Assembly: GCF_947242115.1 (NCBI RefSeq)
Contig: NC_074725.1
Coordinates: 13,836,511-13,900,510, forward strand
DNA from: Biomphalaria glabrata
Taxonomy: Eukaryota; Mollusca; Gastropoda; Planorbidae
Length of the DNA: 64,000 nucleotides
Reading direction: 5' to 3'
The translations under genes and the position numbers were made by a program. The notes under the pieces were generated by a model that was not told where the DNA came from, ran no database searches, and saw only the letters and a list, made by a program, of their open reading frames with translations. Shown here piece by piece: positions 59,501-64,000 of this stretch (position 1 is its first letter; each line of letters starts with the position of its first letter).

Positions 59501-62500
59501 AGAAATGGACTGCTCCAGTATATTGTCATCTAGACAATATGTGTGCGTGAAATTGTTAACAACAAAACTATACAGTGCATGGCTTCCTCCAAGTGTCTAT
59601 TTTTGAACTCGCCCTAATGCCAACAACAAATGCATTAACATCTGAACAGACATGTCTAGCCTGTGAAGGCTATTCAAATCAAAATCTTAGATCGTGACTG
59701 TGCAAATCAAGCATCATGGCGGAACATACGTGTCTGGCAGCTTGACTATTGAACACTACGCAATACAAACCAATCAAGCCATTTCCTAGTCAACCCAATG
59801 AGCATTCAACAACAGAGACCTAAACATCTTTCATGAAGAGCCCAAGTCAACGTTCCAAGTTACTTTCTCGGTTATCTTCCCAACAGGCGTGTATACGTGT
59901 GGATACATCCAAATGGTTGTCAGTGCCATTGTGTGCCAGTGACAATGAGATACAGGGGGGCCATAAATATTGGGCTCCAACGACACACGCCCAGAGCGGA
60001 CAACAGTAAACCTGTCACAAAGTTGAGAACCCCGCATAAATAAAATGCCAACTGTTTGGAAATGATTGTTCACGTTTCTCCAGAATGTTTCGGAAGAGGA
60101 AGGCTGAAACTGTCTCAGATAGAATTCACTATTTAAAACTATTTCCTTTGAAAAAAATAGTCTTCAGATAAATCAACTTCAGCTTGGACTAATTTAAAGT
60201 ACAATTTAAAGAGAACAAAAGCCTTGGCAAAGATAGAATGCAACTCTAATTGTTGTAACAGAACAAAGTCATTCGCGGACACTAGCACTGCAGTGATATA
60301 TGAGGGCTTTAACAAGAGATAGTTTACCCCCCGCAAGCAATCTCAGCAGCAACGCCCCACCCCCTTTTTCAGTCTGATTTTTATTTTCTCAAACAGCCGA
60401 GTCCATTGTTGAAGCCTATAATTATTGTCTAGTCCCTCAGATTAGTGGCACGTATTTCCCGGCAATTCACATGTATTTCTTCATGTCGCCAAATCTTCAC
60501 AAGATTTATGGTGCAGCATACATTCATTGTGGCGCTAACCAGACTTGTAAATAACAATGTCACAAAGGAGTTGGTAGAACACAATAATAACAACAACACA
60601 CCAGCCAATGAGTGACGTAAACATTGAACAGTCTAAAAGAACACACATAGCATGCCCATTTGGAACCAGCCAAGTTAGACCAAGGCCTTAACAAGCGGAG
60701 AAGTAGAGTTTTAATTTTAAACAAGCAAAATATAAAAAAATAAATTACAAAAACAAAAACTGAGGGAAGAACCGAACAATTACTGCAATACTTCTCAATA
60801 CTGCATAATAAATATCCCTTTTCTATGTACAACAAATTAAATACTACTAATTCATTCATTAATTGATATATTTTTTTTTGCGTGATTCATGTATTGTCTT
60901 TGACGATGACTGATTGTGCAAGGTTTCAACTTGATCCGATAATGGGAAGTTGGAGAACTAAGGTATACAAGATTCCACCCACACAGACGGACAGAGTTGG
61001 AATGGATTTTGTAAAAATGGACGAAATCTGAAACCATGAACATAGATGTGAGAAAAAGTTGATCTCATGCTTAAGTGACCATCATAAGATACAATCCCAA
61101 TACATTTTAGCTGTTTTTATTATTATTATATTGTGTTGAAGCATATTGTTTGAGTGTTAGCTAGCAGTGAATGGCATCAGTTGACTCATTGCTATACCCT
61201 GTTCTGGAAATAATATTAATGGAACAATGGGTTGCTCTCTCTCTTTTTTTTAAACTGTCATAAATAAAGAGAAAGATGGAGGGGGTATAAGAGAGACAGA
61301 GACAGAGAGAGAGAGAGTATGCCAACTGATCATTAGCAGAATGTTGAAGCAAATTGTAGAATGACCAAGAGGTAAGGAGAAAAAAAGGCTCAAGGCTTCT
61401 GATGTTTACACAAAAATGTATCGGGTAGAAAGTCTCTGTGAAATGTCTGTAGAAGTGAAATATTTCTTTGAACCTGAAACGAAATCTACTTGTTGCCCCT
61501 AACACTAAATAGGAGAATTCCTTTCATTGAAATACAGCCTCAGTTTAGAGAGTTATGGCCATAGTATCGATGGTATCAAGGATGGTTTGTGTTTCTCCCT
61601 AGGTCTTTCCATTACTGTTAACTTTCTGAAGTGCCTTTAAACAGCAACACAAATATTAACCATTTAAACTAGGTCATATGGAGGCGCAGCGGATGAGTGG
61701 TAAAGCGATTGTTTTCCTAAGCGAGGGGTCCCAGGTTCGAATCCTAGTGAAGACTGGAATTTTTAATTTCGGGATATTTAGGGCGTCTTCGAGCCCAGCC
61801 AGCTCTAATGGGTACCTGACATTAGTTATGGAAAAGTAAAGGCGGTTGGCCGTTGTGCTGGCCACATGACACCCTCGTTAACCGTGAGCCACAGAAACAG
61901 ATGACCTTTACACTATCTGCCACGTCGATCGCAAGGTCTGAAAGAGCTACTATTACTTTACTTAACTAGGGCCTGACTTTGCCTCTTCTATGTTGTTCAG
62001 CTATCTGCATCCAAAGGTGGCCAGTTGGAAACGATTCTCAGAACTTGTGACAACACTGCGATGGACAGAGACTGAAAGTTCCTTAGTTCACTGGCCACTA
62101 TGTGAGATCACACCCCTCTAACTGACTAACGGAAGAAGTGAATCGCTAAGAATGTGAGTAAAACAGAGTGTTCTGGAGAGTTAGTGAAACTAGCAGACGT
62201 AGATGTGTACACACTACCGTACCCAAAGGTGTGGCTACAAAAAAATCGTGATGATAAACGTTGTCAAAAGTTGTTTTTTTAATACAATTGAATGGAAAGA
62301 ATTAAAAAAAAATGAGAATGAATAATACTTCGAATTCACACAATAAAAATGAACCTAACTTGCTAACAAAACTAAGAGTCCAAACGATAAGGGCTCCTGT
62401 GAACCACGGCGATGATTGCATCAAAATGGTCAATGCATCTTCAAGTGTTGTAAATCCACTACATTGTTCTCAACAAACGTATTGTCAGTTTTTGTCAGTA

Positions 62501-63124
62501 AAATGTATATTTAGGGACTAGTACAGGTTTGTTGATTATAATATGTGGTGTTCACAATAAAAGCGTTATGGTCTCTAGTTTAAAGTTGATGCTATGTATT
62601 GTGTATTGATAAGGTCACGAAAGCATTGGAAAGGTTTCAAAACAAAACAAAAACAAAAAAAAACACGTATTCCAACATGAACATGTAAACAATTAAAAAA
62701 CAAAACAAAACACTAGAAAATTGGGACGTAAGACGAAGTAAGAATGTTGTAACTCAACACCAACTCATGCACAACATTTAGGAACCATGCATTACACCGA
62801 TTGGAATCGTGCTACCCCCCTAGACAATGCAATACTACAGTGGGTCCAACTCTACACATGATTAGGATCATTCCATCAGGCAGGACGAGCAGGCTGGTTA
62901 GTCAATGCATCCAGTGGGGGAAAAAAAAAAGACTTAAATGAGAGTACATACGTAAGGTCCTACCGTCATGGGAGCCGTGTGACCCGGGGGCTGGGGGGAG
63001 AGTATCACGTGGGTCAAGATACCGTGCTCGTCCACAATCTGCTGGACCATATGTCCCGGGGGCACCTGCATCGGCATGGGCACTGGTGGCCCGCTGCTGG
63101 ACACCATCCTAACAGTAGCCGGAC
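32153..63124 (-). CDS. FNDC3: Fibronectin type III domain-containing protein 3 (FNDC3A/B orthologue), 22 coding exons, N-terminus off the window
   Basis: Exons, in transcript order: 63124-62952, 57307-57118, 48204-48058, 47849-47716, 44046-43898, 43752-43693, 43273-43132, 42589-42411, 41431-41272, 41184-41098, 40173-40035, 39593-39528, 38477-38365, 38156-38051, 37172-37000, 36490-36299, 36031-35957, 35558-35305, 35104-34904, 34007-33841, 33310-33177, 32533-32153. Together they give 3422 nt, about 1139 residues; every junction phase agrees. Layout: Pro/His-rich N-terminus, a basic segment (DDRTLRTRNRVRKKLQQRR, close to human RDERTLRTQEKLKKKLKDRQ), nine FN3 domains, and a C-terminal membrane anchor (AALILCVFVLVCIISAILC) with a short tail ending SPSDGGQ. 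Human FNDC3A has 1198 aa, also with nine FN3 domains and a tail anchor. FNDC3 proteins are ER/Golgi membrane proteins implicated in adhesion and differentiation. A and B cannot be told apart; probably the single invertebrate gene. Confidence 0.95.
33177..33310 (-). CDS. FNDC3: FNDC3 exon: first half of FN3-9
   Basis: Encodes PKVHGLTMSGCTLEWPSVKP and AYILQLLCLNGNEMEYKQ; acceptor tctttccccag, donor CAG|GTAAAT. Confidence 0.93.
33841..34007 (-). CDS. FNDC3: FNDC3 exon: second half of FN3-8
   Basis: Encodes FQPVYTGPAHTHKITRL, then TYEFRIFASNDAGSGPYSD and TTTKSPPPPLK; acceptor attgtttcag, donor G|GTATAT. Confidence 0.93.
34904..35104 (-). CDS. FNDC3: FNDC3 exon: end of FN3-7 and start of FN3-8
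   Basis: Encodes IRVQAVNGIGVGAFSSVVK, LPPSPPRLECVLPAPTSIK and LKWGEGRNPDLLTYTLEME; human counterpart LPPLPPRLEC. Acceptor gaaatctttcag, donor AG|GTAAGC. Confidence 0.94.
35305..35558 (-). CDS. FNDC3: FNDC3 exon: end of FN3-6 and most of FN3-7
   Basis: Encodes AINSAGAGQFSAPTQYVTPP, TWREPNNNGSDITSYNIDV and YRLEDLAPETTY. Acceptor gttttgatttgcag, donor AA|GTAAGT. Confidence 0.94.
35957..36031 (-). CDS. FNDC3: FNDC3 exon with GC donor (FN3-6)
   Basis: 25 codons, LYSGPNVSFDAKGLIPATMY then TFRVQ. The exon ends CAG|GCAAGT (donor bases 35956-35955), a GC-AG intron. Phase 0 at both ends and a perfect FN3 continuation into the next exon. Confidence 0.92.
36299..36490 (-). CDS. FNDC3: FNDC3 exon: end of FN3-5 and start of FN3-6
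   Basis: Encodes AGPWSEPLEVVSGAG, SPRAPQVSYRSAHSALISW and CNNGASITEYRLEWQQK. Acceptor tttaattctgcag, donor CAG|GTAAGT, 64 codons. Confidence 0.94.
37000..37172 (-). CDS. FNDC3: FNDC3 exon: FN3-5
   Basis: Encodes YPDYNGGSQVTTFAAQM, REVYKGHDRDCIVAGLLPGR and PYLFQVRAFNRAG. Acceptor catgtatttcag, donor GGG|GTAAGA. Confidence 0.94.
38051..38156 (-). CDS. FNDC3: FNDC3 exon: end of FN3-4 and start of FN3-5
   Basis: Encodes FSECCVATTLPVPPGQCQAP and KLQGKPKATSLHLRWG; human FNDC3B has APGQCRPPRVLGRPK here. The acceptor (ttgttctataag) is weak, with A before AG, but phase and homology fix it. Donor G|GTGAGT. Confidence 0.9.
38365..38477 (-). CDS. FNDC3: FNDC3 exon: FN3-4, second half
   Basis: Encodes YDTVYEGSEREHMFDHLTPG and HTYRIRVASSSMGGRSD. 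Acceptor tgttttgttatag, donor GAT|GTAAGA. Confidence 0.93.
39528..39593 (-). CDS. FNDC3: FNDC3 exon: FN3-4, short exon
   Basis: 66 nt encoding DPPSDSGGTEITKYIVELDD plus GQ; acceptor ctttattttcag, donor G|GTAAGA. Confidence 0.92.
40035..40173 (-). CDS. FNDC3: FNDC3 exon: end of FN3-3 and start of FN3-4
   Basis: Encodes LAAKNEEGQSKWSETVCYKT and PPSKPQIKGKINPYSFRITW. Acceptor gttgtccacag, donor G|GTGAGT. Confidence 0.93.
40290..40952 (+). mobile_element. LINE polymerase C-terminal fragment with TAAG tail, antisense in an FNDC3 intron
   Basis: Plus-strand frames give EELDKFTYLGNIITNDGD, then WLRRILGVSYTDRVSNKEI, ERRMRFADMFYD and GKRKQGRPRITWRHTFMED, RTVDTRWEEASDIANNRSLW, ending EGPRSK stop in taagtaagtaag. 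This is the usual end of an RTE-like LINE reverse transcriptase plus its short-repeat tail. Frame breaks occur near 40560 and 40740. 5' truncated, left edge approximate. Confidence 0.75.
41098..41184 (-). CDS. FNDC3: FNDC3 exon: FN3-3
   Basis: 29 codons, GHGFIPVYNGPNLSYMVAKL then RRNTEYKFR; acceptor ttctatcttccag, donor AGG|GTAAGT. Confidence 0.93.
41272..41431 (-). CDS. FNDC3: FNDC3 exon: end of FN3-2 and start of FN3-3
   Basis: Encodes SPYSESVSTFTSGSVPSQPD and LTISWIRRPNDDEFLLQMED. Acceptor ctctttcag, donor ACG|GTGGGT. Confidence 0.91.
42411..42589 (-). CDS. FNDC3: FNDC3 exon: FN3-2
   Basis: Encodes ATCENGSKITAYLLECDHGL, FREIYSGLQRQFRFTRLNAS and TRYVFRLAAVNSLGR. Acceptor gtcctctatccag, donor AG|GTATGA. 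Confidence 0.94.
43132..43273 (-). CDS. FNDC3: FNDC3 exon: end of FN3-1 and start of FN3-2
   Basis: Encodes VCAVYGDELKGSLTEPVNFT and APKLLNKTKTSISLKWN; human APECPFPPKLAHRSKSSLTL region. Acceptor ctgtttacag, donor AAT|GTAAGT. Confidence 0.93.
43390..43495 (+). repeat. tRNA-derived SINE, family 2 (copy b, diverged)
   Basis: aggatggcaacctgtgctct and gggtttgaacttgcctgcca align with the SINE at 9566-9738, with the following ttttggactaagatgtaatc. It abuts an antisense nimbus 3' UTR fragment. Confidence 0.5.
43496..43660 (-). mobile_element. Old nimbus-type LINE 3' UTR fragment
   Basis: The plus strand reads ggcacatctgtacagtttag then gccatgttgtgcc and aaacaaggtccattctaatt, matching in order the terminal 3' UTR of the nimbus copies at 46977-47125 and 56273-56424. 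It is clearly more diverged than either, so it is an older insertion. Confidence 0.65.
43693..43752 (-). CDS. FNDC3: FNDC3 exon: FN3-1, 60-nt exon
   Basis: Encodes GDATEITLKDLKPATEYHL; human counterpart NITLNDLKPAMDYH. Acceptor ttcttctag, donor AA|GTAAGT. Confidence 0.93.
43898..44046 (-). CDS. FNDC3: FNDC3 exon: start of FN3-1
   Basis: Encodes VTDIEARSSLIQLSPPETD and YELLLSDKGREAKYKTVF, close to human FNDC3B VSNIQARAVVLSW and LSDKGRDGKYK. Acceptor ttttcatttag, donor G|GTTAGT. Confidence 0.93.
44260..46418 (+). mobile_element. Decayed SPIN/Charlie-like hAT DNA transposon
   Basis: The left end cagGGGTTCTCAACCTgagg continues gcccctttgggggtcgaatg and cacctaagaccattgg, strikingly like the terminus of SPIN-type hAT elements. 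The right end is ggttgagaaccgctg at 46404-46418, its inverted counterpart. Inside, plus-strand codons give KRKENEDFLGYSFTSIVQAG (BED-like N-terminal region), ALRIARVLKPHTITKELLSV, VEMSSDIKEMIPASFTIFSI and TDDALSMLGCRSDV, in the order of a hAT transposase. Several stops and frame changes show it is long dead. No clean 8-bp duplication is visible. It lies in the FNDC3 intron between 47716 and 44046 and hosts a SINE at 45288-45542. Confidence 0.85.
45288..45542 (+). repeat. tRNA-derived SINE, family 1 (copy c), nested in the hAT
   Basis: gagcggtaaagcgcttgggt then cgggttcgaatcctggtgaa (box B), the body gagtccacccagctctaatg, the cacatgacaccctcgttaac block and the end cacaaggtctgaaaggggaa. It sits inside the hAT coding remnant, so it is younger than that element. 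Confidence 0.85.
46977..47680 (-). mobile_element. 5'-truncated nimbus-type LINE (3' 704 bp)
   Basis: Flanked by the 12-bp direct repeat gagttaagaaat at 46965-46976 and 47681-47692. The minus strand encodes the end of ORF2 (IPYSDLRQSIASATYREWQN, RLRIGHTYITHSFVLKREEP, CEYCDSRLTVEHILVDC) to a stop at 47202-47200, then the 3' UTR and an AAATC-repeat tail. It is intact in frame over this part and by eye nearly identical to the full-length copy at 49657-56424. The 5' junction is within the ORF2 words for GIEGNEAADREAK. Confidence 0.92.
47716..47849 (-). CDS. FNDC3: FNDC3 exon: linker before FN3-1
   Basis: Encodes NGDIGLHEPSLVQGHCITPE and EEENSLITQCLNTMPAPK, an acidic linker leading into VTDIEAR. 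Acceptor tgtcatattgcag, donor AAG|GTTTGT at 47715-47714, only 22 bp from the duplicated target site of a LINE. Confidence 0.88.
48058..48204 (-). CDS. FNDC3: FNDC3 exon: conserved basic segment
   Basis: Encodes ASPPLNSTDDRTLRTRNRVR and KKLQQRRFNTNEGIYPTQ to PFPGRRNR. The stretch DDRTLRTRNRVRKKL is the human FNDC3A ERTLRTQEKLKKKL region. Acceptor gttttgtttcag, donor GGG|GTATAG; phase 1 into the next exon gives Val. Confidence 0.9.
48520..49180. repeat. CTAGATCT-rich tract in an FNDC3 intron
   Basis: Many tagatctag, atctagatct and tctagaa words, strongest at 48540-48740 and 49020-49170. No coding signal despite small ORFs. Confidence 0.6.
50172..51593 (+). CDS. nimbus-type LINE ORF1 (gag-like, zinc knuckles), intact
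   Basis: 473 residues without interruption, the nucleic-acid-binding ORF1 of an I-type LINE, expected to coat the RNA for retrotransposition. The N-terminal half contains an RRM-like region (WPSFLVVRCTEEGKSLTKLS, to RTPPEYVKAGYLRVPVRPY). Then come three Cys/His knuckles: CFKCQGYGHGAAVC, CARCAGEGHEDKGC and CPNCQAGHSAYSKDC. The C-terminal 170 residues are Pro/Ser/Lys-rich and probably disordered, with a PPPPPPP run. The chosen Met at 50172 is the first in frame after a stop, but initiation further downstream cannot be excluded. ORF2 begins 17 bp after its stop. Confidence 0.9.
   Translation: MGSTGAELTKIYMDKKTHTKLLAPDLCLGKKRRIDDKKEEVPKSCATWPSFLVVRCTEEGKSLTKLSPFIIYKGLKSVVGEPKSVSKLHKTMELLVEVDSKTHSDGLLRCRRLCDLQVEVMPHKSLNTSRGVISSRDLLECSEKEIVEGIEGVTHARRITRRREGEEVKTATIILTFGTRTPPEYVKAGYLRVPVRPYILNPMRCFKCQGYGHGAAVCKRNTVCARCAGEGHEDKGCTAQFKCPNCQAGHSAYSKDCPVWKQEVAVQEYTARNGCTFSQAKSAVLALPKGQFGLTKTYAQAVAKKGRSIATQTDTLTPPPPPPPPTQKKTPPKNTPLKKQESPVVMPKNRFSVLADESMETEQHVKTNTPGEPGDIMSDTGSPQRTQPDTPTSTELEVDQLPKGRNQSGEDARGERGGNNLRSNQRDLPSPERKTSPKRGLSSSPSKPKNKNTKVTGIKGNPSGGLPRPNSSK
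51611..55265 (+). pseudogene. nimbus-type LINE ORF2 (endonuclease, reverse transcriptase, RNase H), several frameshifts
   Basis: Starts MDSRIVQWNCRGLKANYEEM, an APE-type endonuclease (QWNCRG, LILGDFNAHNTMWGS, GSDHFPIII). The reverse transcriptase follows: WRKATVIPIPKPGRDGSDPA, NYRPIALTSCICKTMERM, CGFRQGRTTTDHL, FFDIEKAYDTTW, GVPQGSILSVTLFNI and the active site SLYVDDFVIL (YVDD). RNase H: TIYTDGSKMEG, IFTAELHAILLAL, ICSDSKSALQAL, VPSHVGIEGNEAADREAKRA. A C-terminal Cys/His finger (CEYCDS region) ends the protein. Frame changes fall near 51840, 52590-52690, 53400 and 55107, so the copy is inactive but young. The RNase H domain places it in the I superfamily. Confidence 0.9.
55340..56268. mobile_element. 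Solo LTR (fossil LTR retrotransposon, probably Gypsy-like) nested in the nimbus 3' UTR
   Basis: 929 bp beginning TGTTAC and ending GTAACA, flanked by the 4-bp duplication ctat (55336-55339 and 56269-56272). The uninterrupted site is seen in the sister nimbus copy near 47115. No internal region is present, so it is a solo LTR left by recombination between ends. It contains an internal tandem pair of about 155 bp (from about 55976 and 56137). It is younger than the nimbus insertion. The Gypsy assignment rests only on duplication length and termini. Confidence 0.75.
57118..57307 (-). CDS. FNDC3: FNDC3 exon: Pro/His-rich N-terminal segment
   Basis: Encodes AGPAAGSPFYPSYGASHYVP, then HHAHPHPVPPHVHGGIPH and THVPVQSQGEY. 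Human FNDC3 has a similar low-complexity Pro/His/Tyr stretch here. Acceptor gttttattgcag, donor G|GTGAGT. GC-richer than the flanking introns. Confidence 0.9.
57582..57862 (+). repeat. tRNA-derived SINE, family 1 (copy d, best head)
   Basis: Box A (gcgcggtggctgagtggtta), box B (agggttcgaatctcagtg), body (aatttcgggattttaagggc) and end (gatcgcaaggtctgaaaggg). The tRNA-like 75-bp head is clearest here. It is immediately followed by a young 50-bp tandem repeat. Confidence 0.85.
57896..58095 (+). repeat. 50-bp tandem repeat, four near-identical units
   Basis: Units at 57896, 57946, 57996 and 58046: aaatgaaatgaaataattgt, catctctgtttatcattcag, atcaagattt. Unit 1 differs by one base and unit 4 by a base or two at its end, so the array is young. 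Tandem, without spacers. Confidence 0.93.
58096..61676. other. Large FNDC3 intron, mostly unique AT-rich DNA
   Basis: No exon on either strand is supported. A (TG)n run is at 59059-59077, a (GA)n run near 61296-61317 and a copy of a dispersed repeat at 60838-61030. Confidence 0.4.
60838..61030. repeat. Dispersed repeat family (copy 1)
   Basis: Shares tactaattgattaat-like words, a T-run, tgattcatgtattg and a tttcaacttgatcc block with 63790-64000. Nature unknown. Confidence 0.4.
61677..61965 (+). repeat. tRNA-derived SINE, family 1 (copy e)
   Basis: ggaggcgcagcggatgagtg, caggttcgaatcctagtgaa (box B), cagccagctctaatgggtac, cacatgacaccctcgttaac and gatcgcaaggtctgaaag. The flanks taaactagg and ttaactagg are a possible target duplication. 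Confidence 0.82.
61966..62951. other. FNDC3 intron next to the most upstream exon in the window
   Basis: AT-rich, no motif recognised; several A-runs near 62640-62710. Confidence 0.35.
62952..63124 (-). CDS. FNDC3: FNDC3 most upstream exon in the window
   Basis: Encodes PATVRMVSSSGPPVPMPMQV, PPGHMVQQIVDEHGILTHV and ILSPQPPGHTAPM; human FNDC3B has IHVPPGYISQVIEDSTGVRR here, so this is the conserved N-terminal motif. Acceptor tgttcttcatcag; the exon begins with two bases completing a codon from an exon beyond 64000. Two in-frame donors exist: TAC|GTATGT (chosen, end 62952) and ACG|GTAGGA (end 62964). Confidence 0.9.
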
Positions 63125-63179
63125 CTGATGAAGAACAAAAAAAAATGAGTTGCAATTATATATTTCAATATTACAATAG

Positions 63180-63440
63180 AATCAAGACTATAAATAAATT
63201 ATGGCTTTTATATAGCGCTACTTTCATGCTATGGTCCAGAGCGCTGTGGTCCAATCTCATTTGTGGACCAGCCGGGGGGGGGGGGGTAATCTGGGTGTAG
63301 GTTTTCCGTGCTGCCTTTAGGCGCTCAGTTACCACAACTCTGCTCGAGTCGGGGTGTCGAACCTCTAGCCCCTTTCATAGGTAGCCGAGCCAAGCCAAGT
63401 CCAAGCGTACTTGGCCTCTCGACTACATTCATACATTCAA
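63180..63440 (+). repeat. Dispersed SINE-like repeat with a G-run
   Basis: A recognisable snail-type repeat body: tatatagcgctactttcatg, ggtccagagcgctgtggtcc, gtaggttttccgtgctgcct, ttaggcgctcagttaccaca, ctcgagtcggggtgtcgaac. It contains an 11-base G-run. Only one copy in this window, so the family call rests on general resemblance. Confidence 0.4.
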
Positions 63441-63789
63441 CTGCATAGCTCCATTTACTAACAGGCACAGTAAAACAGAGGAAAATAAAGGTTTAAGAAA
63501 CCAAGAAGTCTGGCCCTCACACAGGAGTGGAATTCTTATCTCTTTGAAATACCATTTACAGTGACTTGATTGTTTCTTCTTATGTTTCTTGTAGATTAGA
63601 ACAGATCGTTTGAACCATAGTTTGCCTACAAACAAATAGGCTGAGAAAAAACACTTTTTAGTTCAAAGTCCTGTTTGTACTATATTCTAGTTCTAAGACC
63701 AGTAAAGAAATGTAAAAACAATAACAAAAAAAAGCTTATCTAAGGGAACGAAACGCAAAATCACTGCCATTTCACAATTAACTCGCTTT

Positions 63790-64000
63790 TTCTATATACA
63801 TCTAGATTAATTAATTACTACTAATTGATTAACGAATTGGTTAATTATTTTTTTTATGGATTCATGTATTGACATCGATTATTAATAATTATGTAAAATT
63901 TCAACTAATCCTAGAATATTTCCATGTAAGTCATAATTAATAAATTATTACTAATTGATTAATGCCTTTTTTTTTAATTGATTCTTGTATTATCGACTAT
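63790..64000. repeat. Dispersed repeat family (copies 2 and 3), runs off the window
   Basis: Two adjacent partial copies (63815-63930 and 63940-64000) of tactaattgattaa, T-run, gattcatgtattg, related to 60838-61030. Confidence 0.4.

Overview
The window is animal nuclear DNA, AT-rich, with many short exons and long introns full of transposons. The transposons point to a heterobranch gastropod, most likely a freshwater pulmonate snail (planorbid, physid or lymnaeid). The evidence is a nimbus-type I-superfamily LINE of the kind known from Biomphalaria, a tRNA-derived SINE in at least five copies, a SPIN-like hAT remnant (SPIN is known from Lymnaea), and tracts dense in the word CTAGATCT. The species assignment is inference.

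Layout. 1-400 (+): last coding exon of a filamin-repeat protein whose other exons lie outside the window. 400-12500: intergenic DNA with a SINE, a hAT fragment, a complete pogo/Tigger-type DNA transposon (3619-7015), several decayed LINE 3' ends, a second SINE family and CTAGATCT-rich tracts. 12544-17963 (+): a seven-exon phospholipid scramblase gene (PLSCR, 351 aa), complete apart from an upstream non-coding exon that the sequence implies. 18000-32152: downstream DNA of PLSCR and the probable 3' UTR of the next, convergent gene, with microsatellites, a 471-bp GC-rich retroposed insert and a nested LINE-in-LINE. 32153-63124 (-): 22 coding exons of FNDC3 (fibronectin type III domain-containing protein 3), encoding about 1139 residues with nine FN3 domains and a C-terminal membrane anchor. 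Only the extreme N-terminus lies past the right edge. All 21 exon junctions agree in phase.

FNDC3 introns hold most of the mobile DNA. A LINE C-terminal fragment with a TAAG tail is at 40290-40952, and a SPIN-like hAT with a SINE inside it at 44260-46418. A 5'-truncated nimbus copy sits 22 bp past a splice donor (46977-47680). A full-length nimbus with 13-bp target duplications (49657-56424) carries a solo LTR inside its 3' UTR.

The most interesting item is the pogo-type transposon. Its DDE transposase reading frame runs directly into the catalytic-cysteine motif of an OTU-type deubiquitinase, followed by the rest of an OTU domain and then a PHD finger. This suggests a transposase-OTU-PHD architecture that I do not recognise as described for pogo elements. 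The host genes themselves are conventional. PLSCR and FNDC3 each contain one GC-AG intron.
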